From positions 1-64,000 of the forward strand of contig BAEM01000007.1 in assembly GCA_000314955.1 (NCBI GenBank): DNA of 64,000 nt. Direction: 5' to 3'. Both the position numbers and the translations under genes were made by a program. Source of the DNA: Paraglaciecola chathamensis S18K6. GTDB taxonomy: Bacteria; Pseudomonadota; Gammaproteobacteria; Enterobacterales; Alteromonadaceae. This document shows positions 19,058 to 28,151 of this stretch, one piece after another; the stretch's first letter is position 1; every line of letters begins with the position of its first letter. The notes under the pieces were generated by a model. It worked only from the letters and a program-made list of their open reading frames with translations. It was not told the origin of the DNA and made no database searches.

Positions 19058-19834
19058 TCAATACTTGATTAGGGTGCGGGTTTCTATGCTTTTACGCGGA
19101 ACAGCCGCCTTTACATCACTGGTCATATCCAGTGCACTATGCGCCAAATGCGGCAGGCCGGTGTTGTCATAAATATTAAAAATAATCGCTTCATCAGGCG
19201 TCATTTTTGATTGGTAGAACCATTCATGCTCTGGGTTTGCAGCCACCCCTAGGATTTGCCCCTGGCGATCTGGATAAATCAATTCAATGTTCATCCAGTC
19301 CTTGGCCAGCATGGAACGAGGACGAATAAACCCTAATGGTGATGACAAAACTGGATACTGCACTGGGCGCCACACATTCACAAAACCAAAATGCCCTTGC
19401 TGGAACTGAGCAGCACGTTCAGCTCCTAATATATCGACTAGGCGCTTCTCGACGCTGGCTTGCGTGTAGTCATTATGTACGTTTCGAGCAGGCCTGCGCG
19501 TGGCGTTTGGGTCATCAACACGCACAGTGTGATCAAATACGACTACCTCTTTCGCGGCGATTTCTTGCTTAAGTAACTGTGCTAACTCTTGTTCATATAC
19601 GGCTTTCCAGCTGTGACCATTTTCAAATTCATCCACTTTCGATTTTGCCGTTACAAATAAGATCCCATCCTCAGCAAAATTCACTTCGTTTACTTGATTC
19701 CGTAAATCTCGCACCTTCACTTGGGTAGCAATCAACTCAGGAGAAATAAGATTACCAACAATACCATCAACGTCGAAGTGAAACGCTTGGGGAGCATGGC
19801 TTCTCACATGATAATTTACTGTTGCAGTTGTCAC
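19058..19834 (-). CDS. CmcJ/NvfI-family oxygenase-like protein
   Basis: A 258-aa protein starting at GTG 19834, preceded by a strong AAGGAG site. The central HNDYTQASVEKRL, VNVWRPVQYPV, the late HLAHSALDM and the closing SIETRTLIKY follow the layout of the CmcJ/NvfI/AsaB family, relatives of the cephamycin 7-alpha-methoxylase P8 subunit and of fungal Fe(II)/2-oxoglutarate oxygenases. In that layout the HND and the late His are candidate iron ligands. Bacterial members are mostly uncharacterised, so the substrate is unknown. It runs divergently from a nitronate monooxygenase gene. Confidence 0.65.
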   Translation of the reverse strand: MTTATVNYHVRSHAPQAFHFDVDGIVGNLISPELIATQVKVRDLRNQVNEVNFAEDGILFVTAKSKVDEFENGHSWKAVYEQELAQLLKQEIAAKEVVVFDHTVRVDDPNATRRPARNVHNDYTQASVEKRLVDILGAERAAQFQQGHFGFVNVWRPVQYPVLSSPLGFIRPRSMLAKDWMNIELIYPDRQGQILGVAANPEHEWFYQSKMTPDEAIIFNIYDNTGLPHLAHSALDMTSDVKAAVPRKSIETRTLIKY

Positions 19835-20123
19835 AGGCTACTCCTTGATGCGCTAATGTTGGAAATGGGCAAAACTCTTTATAGGGGTGGGAAATATAAA
19901 TAGTTTGATGAGATGAATAAACACCAAGCCTGTTAAAACAGAATATGGAAAACAATGATAATTGGGGTATACGTCGCAGGAATTGTCTTTTAAGGCGCTG
20001 CATAACAATAGTAGCGATAAGCCAACTAGCAGGTGCTCTATTCATGAAAAAAAGTACCAATCTGCTAGTCAAGTCTATAAAAAAGGGATGCATGTTTTTT
20101 AGCACGAAATTCAGGAGATAGGG

Positions 20124-21077
20124 ATGACAAACATCAGAGTCAAAACACGCATCACAGATATGCTGGGCATTGAAAAACCAATCATACAAGCAGCAATGGG
20201 CTGGATTGCTCGCTCACAACTTTCATCGGCGGTATCTAACGCGGGCGGCATGGGGATTATCGAAACAAGCTCAGGTGAGCTTGATGCTATTCGAGAAGAA
20301 ATATTAAAGATGCGTGACCTGACTGACAAACCCTTTGGTGTGAACATCGCCCAAGCGTTTGTGCGCGATCCTAAAATACTGGATTTTATCATCGACCAAG
20401 GCATAAAATTCGTCACCACCTCAGCCGGTGATCCCACCAAATATACCACTCAACTTAAGCAAGCCGGCCTCACGGTATTTCACGTCGTGCCTAATCTTAA
20501 AGGGGCGTTAAAAGCAGTTGAAGCAGGTGTCGACGGGCTCATCGTGGAAGGCGGTGAAGGCGGTGGTTTCAAAAACGCTGACGATGTATCAAGCATGGTG
20601 CTCATCCCACAAGTGTGTGAAGCGGTAAACGTACCAATAGTCGCCGCGGGCGGCATTATGGATGGGCGCAGCATGGCAGCAGCCATGGCGCTCGGTGCAG
20701 AAGGGGTGCTTATGGGCACGCGCATTTTAAGCGCGATAGAAAGCCCAGTTCATCAAAACTGGAAAGACGCCATCATCAAAGCTGATTCAACTGACACTGT
20801 ATTTCTAAATCGCACTGGCCCAGGCCCTGCCCTTCGGGCGCTACGCACTGAACGCTCAACCCGTATTTTGAATGAAGGCTCAGCAAATATTTTCAGCGAG
20901 TTTCAAGACACCCAAGCCGTCTATTTTGGCGGTGACTTAGAAGCAGGAATAGCCCTAACAGGCCAAGTCGCCGGGCGTATTAAAGAAACAAAATCGGTCA
21001 AGCAAATATTTGATGAAACGCTCACTGAGTTTGGCGAAGTAACAGGCCGATTGGCAGCATTGAGCACAAAACTATAA
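20124..21077 (+). CDS. Nitronate monooxygenase family flavoprotein
   Basis: A 317-aa FMN-binding TIM-barrel protein. It has IIQAAMGWIARSQLSSAVSNAGGMGII near the N-terminus, GVDGLIVEGGEGGG in the middle and PIVAAGGIMDGRSMAAAMALGAEGVLMGTRIL, the phosphate-binding end of the barrel. It probably oxidises propionate-3-nitronate or other nitronates with O2. GGAGATAGGG lies just ahead of the ATG. The enoyl-ACP reductase FabK is a related family; length and motifs fit the nitronate monooxygenase branch better. Confidence 0.85.
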   Translation: MTNIRVKTRITDMLGIEKPIIQAAMGWIARSQLSSAVSNAGGMGIIETSSGELDAIREEILKMRDLTDKPFGVNIAQAFVRDPKILDFIIDQGIKFVTTSAGDPTKYTTQLKQAGLTVFHVVPNLKGALKAVEAGVDGLIVEGGEGGGFKNADDVSSMVLIPQVCEAVNVPIVAAGGIMDGRSMAAAMALGAEGVLMGTRILSAIESPVHQNWKDAIIKADSTDTVFLNRTGPGPALRALRTERSTRILNEGSANIFSEFQDTQAVYFGGDLEAGIALTGQVAGRIKETKSVKQIFDETLTEFGEVTGRLAALSTKL

Positions 21078-21119
21078 TATAAAATTGATACTGTAGACTC
21101 TATTCGTGAAGCGATATCA

Positions 21120-21184
21120 GGCGTCGCCATAGCTATTTCGCGATGTGATTTAGCGATGTGTTTTAGCGATATTTTGGCGACGCC
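21120..21184. terminator. Large stem-loop with internal triplicated repeat
   Basis: GGCGTCGCCA (21120-21129) and TGGCGACGCC (21175-21184) are exact reverse complements between the convergent nitronate monooxygenase and mesD genes. The 45-base loop holds three 13-base tandem units beginning GCGAT (21140-21178). It probably terminates both genes. Confidence 0.6.
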
Positions 21185-21211
21185 GATTCGTTACTATTTT
21201 ATTTTTTATAT

Positions 21212-22240
21212 TTAAGCACAAAGCTCACGGCGGATAATCTCAGTGCCCGCAGCTAATGCATTTAGCTTGGCTCTTGTTACCTCTTGGGATAAAGGCACCA
21301 TGCCGCAGTTAGTGCAAGGGTATAGGTTTTGTGCATCAACAAACTGCAGTACTTTTCGCAATGTATCGGCGACTTCTTCTGGGGTTTCGATGTTGTTAGT
21401 TGCTACATCAATGGCTCCTACCATGACCTTTTTGCCACGAAGTAGCTCAATTAATTCCATGGGTACCCGAGAGTTTTGACATTCCAAGGAGATAATATCG
21501 ATACTGGACGTTCGCAACTTAGGAAAGATTTCTTCGTATTGTCGCCACTGTGCTCCTAAGCTCTTTTTCCAATCGGTATTGGCTTTAATGCCATAGCCGT
21601 AACAAATATGCACCGCAGTTTGGCACTTGAGTCCTTCTACTGCGCGCTCTAATGCAGCAATTCCCCAATCGTTAACCTCATCAAAGAATACATTAAAAGC
21701 CGGCTCGTCAAATTGAATAATGTCTACTCCTGCGGCTTCAAGCTCTTTTGCTTCTTGATTCAAGATTTTCGCGAATTCCCAGGCTAACTTTTCACGACTT
21801 TTATAATGGTCATCATAAAGGGTGTCGACCATAGTCATAGGCCCAGGCAGGGCCCATTTTATCGGTTGCTTAGTTTGCGAGCGTAAAAACTTGGCATCTT
21901 CAACGAATACAGGCTTTTGACGTGACACCGGCCCCACTACCATGGGCACACTAGCATCGTAGCGGTCACGAATTTTAACGGTTTTACGCTTCTCAAAATC
22001 AACGCCATCAAGGTGCTCGATAAAAGTAGTCACAAAGTGTTGGCGAGATTGCTCACCGTCACTAATGATATTGATGCCCGCCTGCTGCTGATTAAGCAAT
22101 GACAAACGTAACGCGTCTTGTTTGCCTTGTACAAGTTCAGCATCTTGCAGTTTCCAAGGTGACCAAAGTGTTTCAGGTTGAGCAAGCCAAGATGGCTTAG
22201 GTAAGCTACCGGCAATAGTAATAGGTAATAGTGTCTTCAT
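21212..22240 (-). CDS. mesD: Core MetE-type, folate-independent methionine synthase MesD
   Basis: A 342-aa protein covering only the catalytic C-terminal barrel of MetE (full MetE is about 750 aa). The zinc ligands are all visible: His211 and Cys213 in HICYGYG, Glu253 in SLECQNS and Cys312 in TNCGM. The motif IIQFDEPAF (174-182) is also typical. It lies 45 bases downstream of a DUF1852 gene. Short MetE cores paired with DUF1852 (MesD/MesX) are known to make methionine from homocysteine without folate and with a requirement for oxygen; the methyl donor was not established when they were described. The name rests on this pairing. Confidence 0.88.
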   Translation of the reverse strand: MKTLLPITIAGSLPKPSWLAQPETLWSPWKLQDAELVQGKQDALRLSLLNQQQAGINIISDGEQSRQHFVTTFIEHLDGVDFEKRKTVKIRDRYDASVPMVVGPVSRQKPVFVEDAKFLRSQTKQPIKWALPGPMTMVDTLYDDHYKSREKLAWEFAKILNQEAKELEAAGVDIIQFDEPAFNVFFDEVNDWGIAALERAVEGLKCQTAVHICYGYGIKANTDWKKSLGAQWRQYEEIFPKLRTSSIDIISLECQNSRVPMELIELLRGKKVMVGAIDVATNNIETPEEVADTLRKVLQFVDAQNLYPCTNCGMVPLSQEVTRAKLNALAAGTEIIRRELCA

Positions 22241-22285
22241 AATAATAACGTTGTCTTATTCGGTTAGTTAGATTGTTTCAGTAAG

Positions 22286-23263
22286 TTAAACTGCGCTGTT
22301 TGCTGACCACTGCGCAAGAATAGGCTGATAGGGCTTGATGAAGTGCTCTTCAACAAACTTGCCTTGCTCCACGGCGAGCTGGTTGCGCTCTTCTCGGTCG
22401 TATTCAATTTGGGTCAGTGAATGATCTTGGTGACGTAAATTCGGCTGGTAATGCTTACCTGCTACCGCATTGGCGTTGTATATCTCAGGGCGATAAATTT
22501 TCTGGAAGGTTTCCATAGTACTAATCGTGCTAATCAGCTCAAGATTGGTGTAATCATTGAGCAAGTCACCCGAGAAGTAGAAGGCCAAGGGCGCCACACT
22601 GTTTGCAGGCATAAAGTAACGCACCTTTAAGCCCATTTTTTCAAAGTACTTTTCTGTCAGCGACGAGCCGTTCGGCTGATACTCAAAGCCCAACACAGGG
22701 TGCTGATTCTCGGTGCGATGATAAGTTTTGTTTTCTGACACACTCAAGCAAATAACCGGTGGCTTTTGAAAATTTGCTTTGTACACATCTGAATTAACGA
22801 AGTGCTTAAATAACTTGCCGTGTAAATCGCCAAAATCATCAGGAATACTAAAAGAAGACTTCCCCTTATTGTGCTGTGACAAAATAACGCTAAAGTCATA
22901 ATCTCGCACATAGGAAGAAAAATTATTGCCCACGATCCCCTCTATACGCTGGTCCGTGACGTGATCGACGATATTCGCTTTGAGTATTTCTATGGTAGGA
23001 AAAGTATGCCCGTTACCTTCAACATCAATATCAACTGAAATGATTTCTAGCTCAGCCGAATAACGATCGCCCTTGTGGTTATCCCAATAGGCCAAGGCGT
23101 TGAAACGGTTATTGATCATCTGCAGCGCATTACGCAGATTCTCTTGGCGTCTTTTACCTCTGGCCAAATTGGCGAAATTGGTCGTGATCCGAGTATTGTC
23201 CGATGGCTGATAATTTTCATCGAAATCAATGCGCTTAATAGAAAATGTAAAATGGTTATTCAT
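22286..23263 (-). CDS. mesX: DUF1852 protein MesX, partner of MesD
   Basis: A 325-aa DUF1852 protein starting MNNHFTFSIKRIDFDENYQPSDNTRITTNFANLARG, with the repeated theme GVVGNNF and the late YRPEIYNANAVAGKHYQPNLRHQDHSL. Members of this family are found next to core MetE proteins and are needed for their activity in the reported MesD/MesX systems. There is no signal peptide, so it is cytoplasmic. It precedes mesD by 45 bases on the same strand, so the two form an operon. Confidence 0.85.
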   Translation of the reverse strand: MNNHFTFSIKRIDFDENYQPSDNTRITTNFANLARGKRRQENLRNALQMINNRFNALAYWDNHKGDRYSAELEIISVDIDVEGNGHTFPTIEILKANIVDHVTDQRIEGIVGNNFSSYVRDYDFSVILSQHNKGKSSFSIPDDFGDLHGKLFKHFVNSDVYKANFQKPPVICLSVSENKTYHRTENQHPVLGFEYQPNGSSLTEKYFEKMGLKVRYFMPANSVAPLAFYFSGDLLNDYTNLELISTISTMETFQKIYRPEIYNANAVAGKHYQPNLRHQDHSLTQIEYDREERNQLAVEQGKFVEEHFIKPYQPILAQWSANSAV

Positions 23264-23579
23264 CGTGACCTGACATTCCGTAAATTAAAATAAACCTAAT
23301 ATGCTGCCGCTTTTTCGCTGTGGATTTGAAACACAATAAAGTGAAAACGAATAAAGCTAGCGTGAATAATCACTCTTCGTTCGCAGCAGAGTAGGTTTTA
23401 TACGTGGAAGATTAGATGAATAAAAATGATTTAATCTCATTAATATATGAGAAAATTTCATAATAAAATGCGAGCATTGTACAAATTAAACGAGAGAAAG
23501 GTATTACCCGAGCGGCCCCGATCGGGTTCCTCGTCGCAGGGTTGAAAGACGCGCAAAAAAATGAATGGGAAATTGCTGC
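23264..23579. promoter_or_regulatory. Upstream region of the mesX-mesD operon
   Basis: 316 bases with no gene. TGAGAAAATTTCA at 23448-23460 approaches the MetR-type TGAA-N5-TTCA pattern with one half-site mismatch, and GTGAATAATCAC is a small palindrome near 23361. ACCCGA...TCGGGT arms near 23499-23525 may terminate the LysR gene upstream. None of these is strong evidence. Confidence 0.35.
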
Positions 23580-24506
23580 TTAACCACATTCGATTAATTC
23601 TGGTGCCTGCGCAGACCTCGCCATTTTTTGCTCGGGTACATTCACGCACTTCCAAACCCCAGACGCAATATTGCTATGCTCTCCCTTTCTGCACCTAACT
23701 AGGTATTGCTCAAGCGACAATTCACCATGATTTTCTATATTCAATGTCACTACACTGCCTTCAGCTAATTGCTCTGCTACTAAATGCTGCGGAAGTTCAC
23801 CCCATCCCAACCCTGAAAGGATCAGCGAGCGTTTAGTGTTCATATCGGTGACGCTTAAAGATTTAGCACCCGCAATTTTAAATCCACAACTGTGCCCGTT
23901 AAAGCCAGCTAACGTACTGAGTACAATCTGGGTCTCATCTAGGATATCTAACATTTTAATTGGTTTGGGTAAATTCGCTATGCGCGAATTAGCAAGAGCT
24001 ACGGGGAAAATAGGCACAGAAGCAATGTGTTTCGCTTCTATAGTTTCATCTGTCGAGCCCCACAAAGGAGTAAGCGCTAAATCTGCATTACCAGCCAACA
24101 CTTTTTGCAGGGCATTACCATGATATTCAGTTGTGATATTCAACTGCGTATCCGGAAACATTTCACTCACCTGAGCTATGATGTTGACCAGATTGACTTG
24201 TGGTACAGAAGCATCAATCGCCATGGTGATACTTTGCTTTCCCAGTTTACCTTTACGGCGAGAAAATCCATCTAACTCATTGACGACACGCAAAATTTGT
24301 TTGACTTTAGCATGGAACTCCACGCCGTCTTTAGTCAAATTCAAGCGATAGCCTTCGCGGGAGAAAAGTGGTAAACCTATATGAAATTCCAGCGCTTTGA
24401 TAGCCGCACTGATGGAAGGAGCAGACTTGTATATTTCGCTGCTTGCTGCACGCACCGACCCATACTTCACTACTGCTGAAAATGCTTTTAATTGTTCGAG
24501 AGTCAT
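23580..24506 (-). CDS. LysR-family transcriptional regulator
   Basis: A 308-aa LysR-type regulator. The winged helix-turn-helix is at residues 1-60 (MTLEQLKAFSAVVKYGSVRAASSEIYKSAPSISAAIKALE) and the effector-binding domain runs from about 90 to 300. It lies upstream of mesX-mesD on the same strand, 316 bases away, but is not MetR by its HTH sequence. The target is unknown. Its own promoter would be in the 24507-24870 gap. Confidence 0.9.
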   Translation of the reverse strand: MTLEQLKAFSAVVKYGSVRAASSEIYKSAPSISAAIKALEFHIGLPLFSREGYRLNLTKDGVEFHAKVKQILRVVNELDGFSRRKGKLGKQSITMAIDASVPQVNLVNIIAQVSEMFPDTQLNITTEYHGNALQKVLAGNADLALTPLWGSTDETIEAKHIASVPIFPVALANSRIANLPKPIKMLDILDETQIVLSTLAGFNGHSCGFKIAGAKSLSVTDMNTKRSLILSGLGWGELPQHLVAEQLAEGSVVTLNIENHGELSLEQYLVRCRKGEHSNIASGVWKCVNVPEQKMARSAQAPELIECG

Positions 24507-24915
24507 TTAAAAATACAACCTAAATTCTTTGCTACGTTAATTTCCTATTACTTACGCAACACCAAAGAATGACGTGAATAAATCCATCTTGGGCACTCCT
24601 TGTTACCCTAGATTTAAACAAGTGTTAGGCCTCTCAAACCCAAATAGATAACCATCCAAATTCACCAGAACTGTTCTGACTTAATGGACTGCGGACTATT
24701 TCTACACGTGTTGGAGTGTATAAGTAGCGCAGTTGCAATTCAATGGCCTTTGCCCCTGCCGCTTATTGAAGAGAATTATTTTATTTATTTAAAATCAAAT
24801 AGTTATATGTAAATGTAAGGAATAACCAGATAAGTTAGATAACAATTTAATACATCTTTTATCAGTTTTCGTGATTAGCATACTTTACCAATTAGCTGAC
24901 ATAAGCAGGATACAT
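24507..24915. other. Intergenic region between the LysR gene and the FlgH/FlgT trio
   Basis: 409 bases with no gene. The right half is AT-rich and probably holds the trio's promoter. No sigma-28-type promoter was recognised by eye. Confidence 0.4.
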
Positions 24916-25737
24916 ATGGTAAACGAAATAGCTCAATCTAATGTCAAAGGGGCGCTAAATAGCCCTCTCCCCGCGCAAATAGCTCAAACTGACACAGAGC
25001 ATTCTATTCTCACACAAGGGATAACCGCGTTTGAGCAGATATTTGAGTATATCAATCCTTTTGCTGAAGACAGCGCCGATACACACGACGAGCTCCTGAC
25101 ACAAGAGCAGGCACCCCTTACAGCCACGAATGTACTCATCGACAACGAACAAGTAGCAAACACGCAAGCTGAGCAAGCCATTAGTAATGAGCTGTTTGGC
25201 GATATATTGGCCCAGTCCGAGTCACTCGCTAATTTACCCCCTGAAGAAGTGACTTTTTTACAGCAAACATTGGTAGATGCGTTAAAACGCTCGCTTTTAA
25301 ATACAGAATCTTCATCAACCGACCAGCAAAGTGTTGACGGTAAAACAACTGCAAATCAAGACTTACTTAGCAATGGGGAACCAACTGGCTTTTGGCAATC
25401 AGTGAGCAATATTGCCTTTGGCGATGATGGATTTGATGTAAAAGACGCATTTGATTCCATAAATATACTTAATCACATTCCCATAGTGGCTGATTTTTAT
25501 AAAGAAACCACCCATAGCAGTGTTAATGCTTTTTCTTCCATAACGGGCAGCTTGTTACTTGGTGGGCCTGGAGCCGCAGCTTTTGCCGCGGCAGATGTGG
25601 TAACAGAAGAATTCACAGGCGAAAGTATATTTGGCAACTTAATGAATTGGGGCGCAGACACTATCGGCAATCTTTGGAATACACCAGGCACCGTTTCGAC
25701 CAATGCCACAACAGCAAACACAGAGGCAAGATTGTAA
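24916..25737 (+). CDS. Unknown protein, first gene of FlgH/FlgT-like trio
   Basis: A 273-aa protein from ATG 24916 (preceded by AGCAGGA), chosen over an in-frame ATG at 24871. There is no signal peptide. The first 150 residues are acidic and low in structure. The C-terminal part, with ILNHIPIVADFYKETTHSSV, then a Gly/Ala-rich GSLLLGGPGAAAFAAADV and TGESIF, looks like a compact helical domain that could contact membrane. I recall a similar pattern in proteins near flagellar genes of alphaproteobacteria, but cannot confirm it. Its stop overlaps the next start (TAATG). Confidence 0.7.
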   Translation: MVNEIAQSNVKGALNSPLPAQIAQTDTEHSILTQGITAFEQIFEYINPFAEDSADTHDELLTQEQAPLTATNVLIDNEQVANTQAEQAISNELFGDILAQSESLANLPPEEVTFLQQTLVDALKRSLLNTESSSTDQQSVDGKTTANQDLLSNGEPTGFWQSVSNIAFGDDGFDVKDAFDSINILNHIPIVADFYKETTHSSVNAFSSITGSLLLGGPGAAAFAAADVVTEEFTGESIFGNLMNWGADTIGNLWNTPGTVSTNATTANTEARL

Positions 25738-26540
25738 TGAGTTCTGGATTTACGTTTTATACCCCGCCTAATCAAGGCTGTTTTAGCAAATACGCTTTAC
25801 TAAGATCCTTGACCTGTTTACTCAGTCTGCTGTTGCTTGCGGCTTGCCAGAGTTCTGTGTCATCCGAACAAAAGTTAGTGCAGTCCTTGCCTAGTAATCC
25901 AAATGTTACCTCAGCTGCACTTAGCCCCTCCACACAACAGCCTGTCACTCAAGGTGACCCTAGGTTTCGCCCAGTACGAAGTAATACACCCCAGGCGATA
26001 GTCGTCCCCACAGGCTCCTTATTCAGCGAAGTGAGCTATTCTGGTTTGTTTTTACATAAACGCATTTATAAACATGGCGACATGATCCAAGTTAATTTAG
26101 AAGAACAAATTAATGCCACTAAACAACAGAGCCTGAATCAAGATAAAGATAGCAAAATTGATTTGGAGCCTGAGGTGACCGCCGGCTTCATTCATATTGA
26201 TAATACCGACTTAAATGTTAAGCATCGCCAATCAAGTTCATTCAACAGTTCGTCAGACAGTCAACAATCCAACTCCCTTGATGGAGTCGTAAACGTATTC
26301 GTAAATGAAATATTAGCCAACGGAAATCTTATAGTTTCTGGAGAAAAATGGATAAAGCTCAATGAAGGTGTGGAATATATTCGCGTTTACGGTGAGGTAC
26401 GAGTGTCCGATATCACCGCAGACAACATTGTGAGCTCAACCAAACTTGGCAATGCGCTAATTGAGTATAGCGGCAATGGTCCTTTGCAAGAAAACCAAGA
26501 TAAACCATTGGTAGGCAAAATATTATCCGTATTTCAATAA
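25737..26540 (+). CDS. FlgH-like lipoprotein (flagellar L-ring paralogue)
   Basis: A 267-aa protein from ATG 25737, overlapping the previous stop by one base. A lipoprotein signal ends in LLLLAACQS (lipobox cysteine near residue 38). The FlgH pattern is clear: GSLFSEVSYSGLFLHKRIYKHGDMIQVNLEEQINATK, then VVNVFVNEILANGNLIVSGEKWIKLNEGVEYIRVYGEVR and a late ALIEYSGNGPL. FlgH forms the outer-membrane L-ring. The N-terminal extension before GSLFS is longer than usual, and no other basal-body genes are nearby, so this may be a specialised paralogue. It lacks the normal flgGHI neighbours. Confidence 0.8.
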   Translation: MSSGFTFYTPPNQGCFSKYALLRSLTCLLSLLLLAACQSSVSSEQKLVQSLPSNPNVTSAALSPSTQQPVTQGDPRFRPVRSNTPQAIVVPTGSLFSEVSYSGLFLHKRIYKHGDMIQVNLEEQINATKQQSLNQDKDSKIDLEPEVTAGFIHIDNTDLNVKHRQSSSFNSSSDSQQSNSLDGVVNVFVNEILANGNLIVSGEKWIKLNEGVEYIRVYGEVRVSDITADNIVSSTKLGNALIEYSGNGPLQENQDKPLVGKILSVFQ

Positions 26541-26559
26541 ACAATAGGCTGACTAATTA

Positions 26560-27813
26560 ATGCGAAAATGGATTGTATATCTAATCTTGCTATCACCTTT
26601 TTCAGTATTCGCTGACTGGTTCGAAGGTGAGGCGAGCATGCTCATCGGCGATGCCCCCGTTGATCAAATACGGCAACAAACCATTAAAAATGCCATCGCT
26701 GATGCATCATTTCAAGCTGGGGCTATGGTTTCTTCCGAGGATATTTTGCTTAACGGGCTGCTCGTCAATAGTAAAGTAATGTACCAATCTCAAGGTATGG
26801 TTAGACGAGCGCAAGTGCTCCAAGAAAGTATTGATGACGGAATTCTTAGTGTCAGAGTAAAGGTAGACATCAGCCCAACAGAATCCTGTAAAGCAAGCGC
26901 ATACGCCCGAAGCATTATGATCACCCAATTTCAGATGTTGAAACCGAAACAAGCTGCAATTGGTGGTGTGTTTGAGCTAAATAAACATGTCACTAAACGT
27001 ATTGAACAACAGTTGGCAGGGTATAACCAACAGGTAGATGTTCTGCTAATGGATCAGTCCTTTACCGAGCAAAATATTCTTAATGGTCTAAAACGCGATG
27101 ACATCGCTGAAAAAGCTGAATATCTGCGACGCAAGTTTGGCTATCAATTCGCCGTCTTTGGTACTATTCGCGATCTTAGCGCATTTAAGCGCATCACAAA
27201 AAATAGGTTTAGCGAAGAGACTACCACAAGACGTAATTTTACTTTACGCATCTACGTATTAGATATTTATCACAAAGCCATTGTCTGGGAAGAGTCTTAT
27301 CATAGCGAAGCCGACTGGGATTTTGCGCTACACCATGAAATAGATATGAACAGCAGTATATTCTGGGGTTCTGATTATGGTAGAGCCATCCTCAATACTA
27401 TCAGCAGCGCTGTGGTCGATATAAACGATCTTATTACCTGTCAGCCAATATATGCTCAGGTGGTGCGCCGGATAGCAGACCGTCTAGTGATCAATCTAGG
27501 CCGCCGTCATGGCGTGAAAATGGGAGATAAATTTTTCTTACTTAAGGCTCTTCAAGATCCAAATAATTTGTCCAATAGCCATGTCGTTATTAGCCCAGTA
27601 GCAAACAGTAGCGTACAGGTCGTAGCCCTTGACAATGACAGCGCGCAATTAGCGAGCGTCCAAATAAATGGCTCAGTCTCAGCCCAGTTATTAGACCTAG
27701 TAAGTCCCATACAGACACAAAAGATTGGCATATCTCAAGGTATCTCTACTTACGATACCTCAAGTATTCCCTCTTTACAGCCAGCGCCCAAGCCTGCAAA
27801 CAATTCACATTGA
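26560..27813 (+). CDS. FlgT-like protein (flagellar H-ring paralogue)
   Basis: A 417-aa protein with a signal peptide (1-18, ending SVFA) and mature start DWFEGEA. The layout fits FlgT: an N-terminal domain with VDQIRQQTIKNAIADASFQAG, a middle TolB-N-like region (ITQFQMLKPKQAAIGGVFELNKHVTKRIEQQL), and a C-terminal SH3-like part (LVINLGRRHGVKMGDKFFLL). In Vibrio, FlgT builds the H ring around the L/P rings. It follows the FlgH-like gene by 19 bases, so the trio is one operon. It could serve polar flagella encoded elsewhere or another envelope machine. Confidence 0.75.
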   Translation: MRKWIVYLILLSPFSVFADWFEGEASMLIGDAPVDQIRQQTIKNAIADASFQAGAMVSSEDILLNGLLVNSKVMYQSQGMVRRAQVLQESIDDGILSVRVKVDISPTESCKASAYARSIMITQFQMLKPKQAAIGGVFELNKHVTKRIEQQLAGYNQQVDVLLMDQSFTEQNILNGLKRDDIAEKAEYLRRKFGYQFAVFGTIRDLSAFKRITKNRFSEETTTRRNFTLRIYVLDIYHKAIVWEESYHSEADWDFALHHEIDMNSSIFWGSDYGRAILNTISSAVVDINDLITCQPIYAQVVRRIADRLVINLGRRHGVKMGDKFFLLKALQDPNNLSNSHVVISPVANSSVQVVALDNDSAQLASVQINGSVSAQLLDLVSPIQTQKIGISQGISTYDTSSIPSLQPAPKPANNSH

Positions 27814-27909
27814 CTCTACCCTCAGGCTGTAATTTACCTTAATGGTAAATCACTCATCTTTGAGATAGCGACCAAGTACAATGAACACGGCTCAACCGCC
27901 ATTTAAAGT

Positions 27910-27967
27910 AAAGCTGCACGGTTAACGCAAAGCTGCGCGATTTAACGCAAAGCTGCAGGGATTACAC
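27910..27967 (+). repeat. Three tandem 19-20-bp repeats (AAAGCTGC units)
   Basis: AAAGCTGC recurs at 27910, 27929 and 27949, each followed by a related tail (for example ACGGTTAACGC, GCGATTTAACGC). It lies in the 470-base gap 27814-28283, which otherwise has no gene. Confidence 0.7.
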
Positions 27968-28151
27968 AGTCAGTATGATAATTTTTCACAGTGGCTCAGT
28001 ATCTTCCTTTCAAATGTGCGTGGGTCACATTCAAAGTTGAATGACGTAATTTCCCCTTTATATGCTTTGCACCGCGCCATGCTGTGAGCCTTGGTGCGTA
28101 TTGTCACAAGCTTGCTATTGCCCAATTACAATGCCTGTGCGTTTCTATCTA

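Noticed and set aside
23448..23460. TGAGAAAATTTCA as a MetR box before mesX
   Set aside because: One half-site mismatches the consensus and it is about 185 bases from the start; listed only as a weak possibility.
24799..24816. AGTTATATGTAAATGTAA upstream of the FlgH/FlgT trio, similar to the galactan operator in reverse
   Set aside because: It matches only part of the motif, in a very AT-rich stretch far from the locus; more likely chance.
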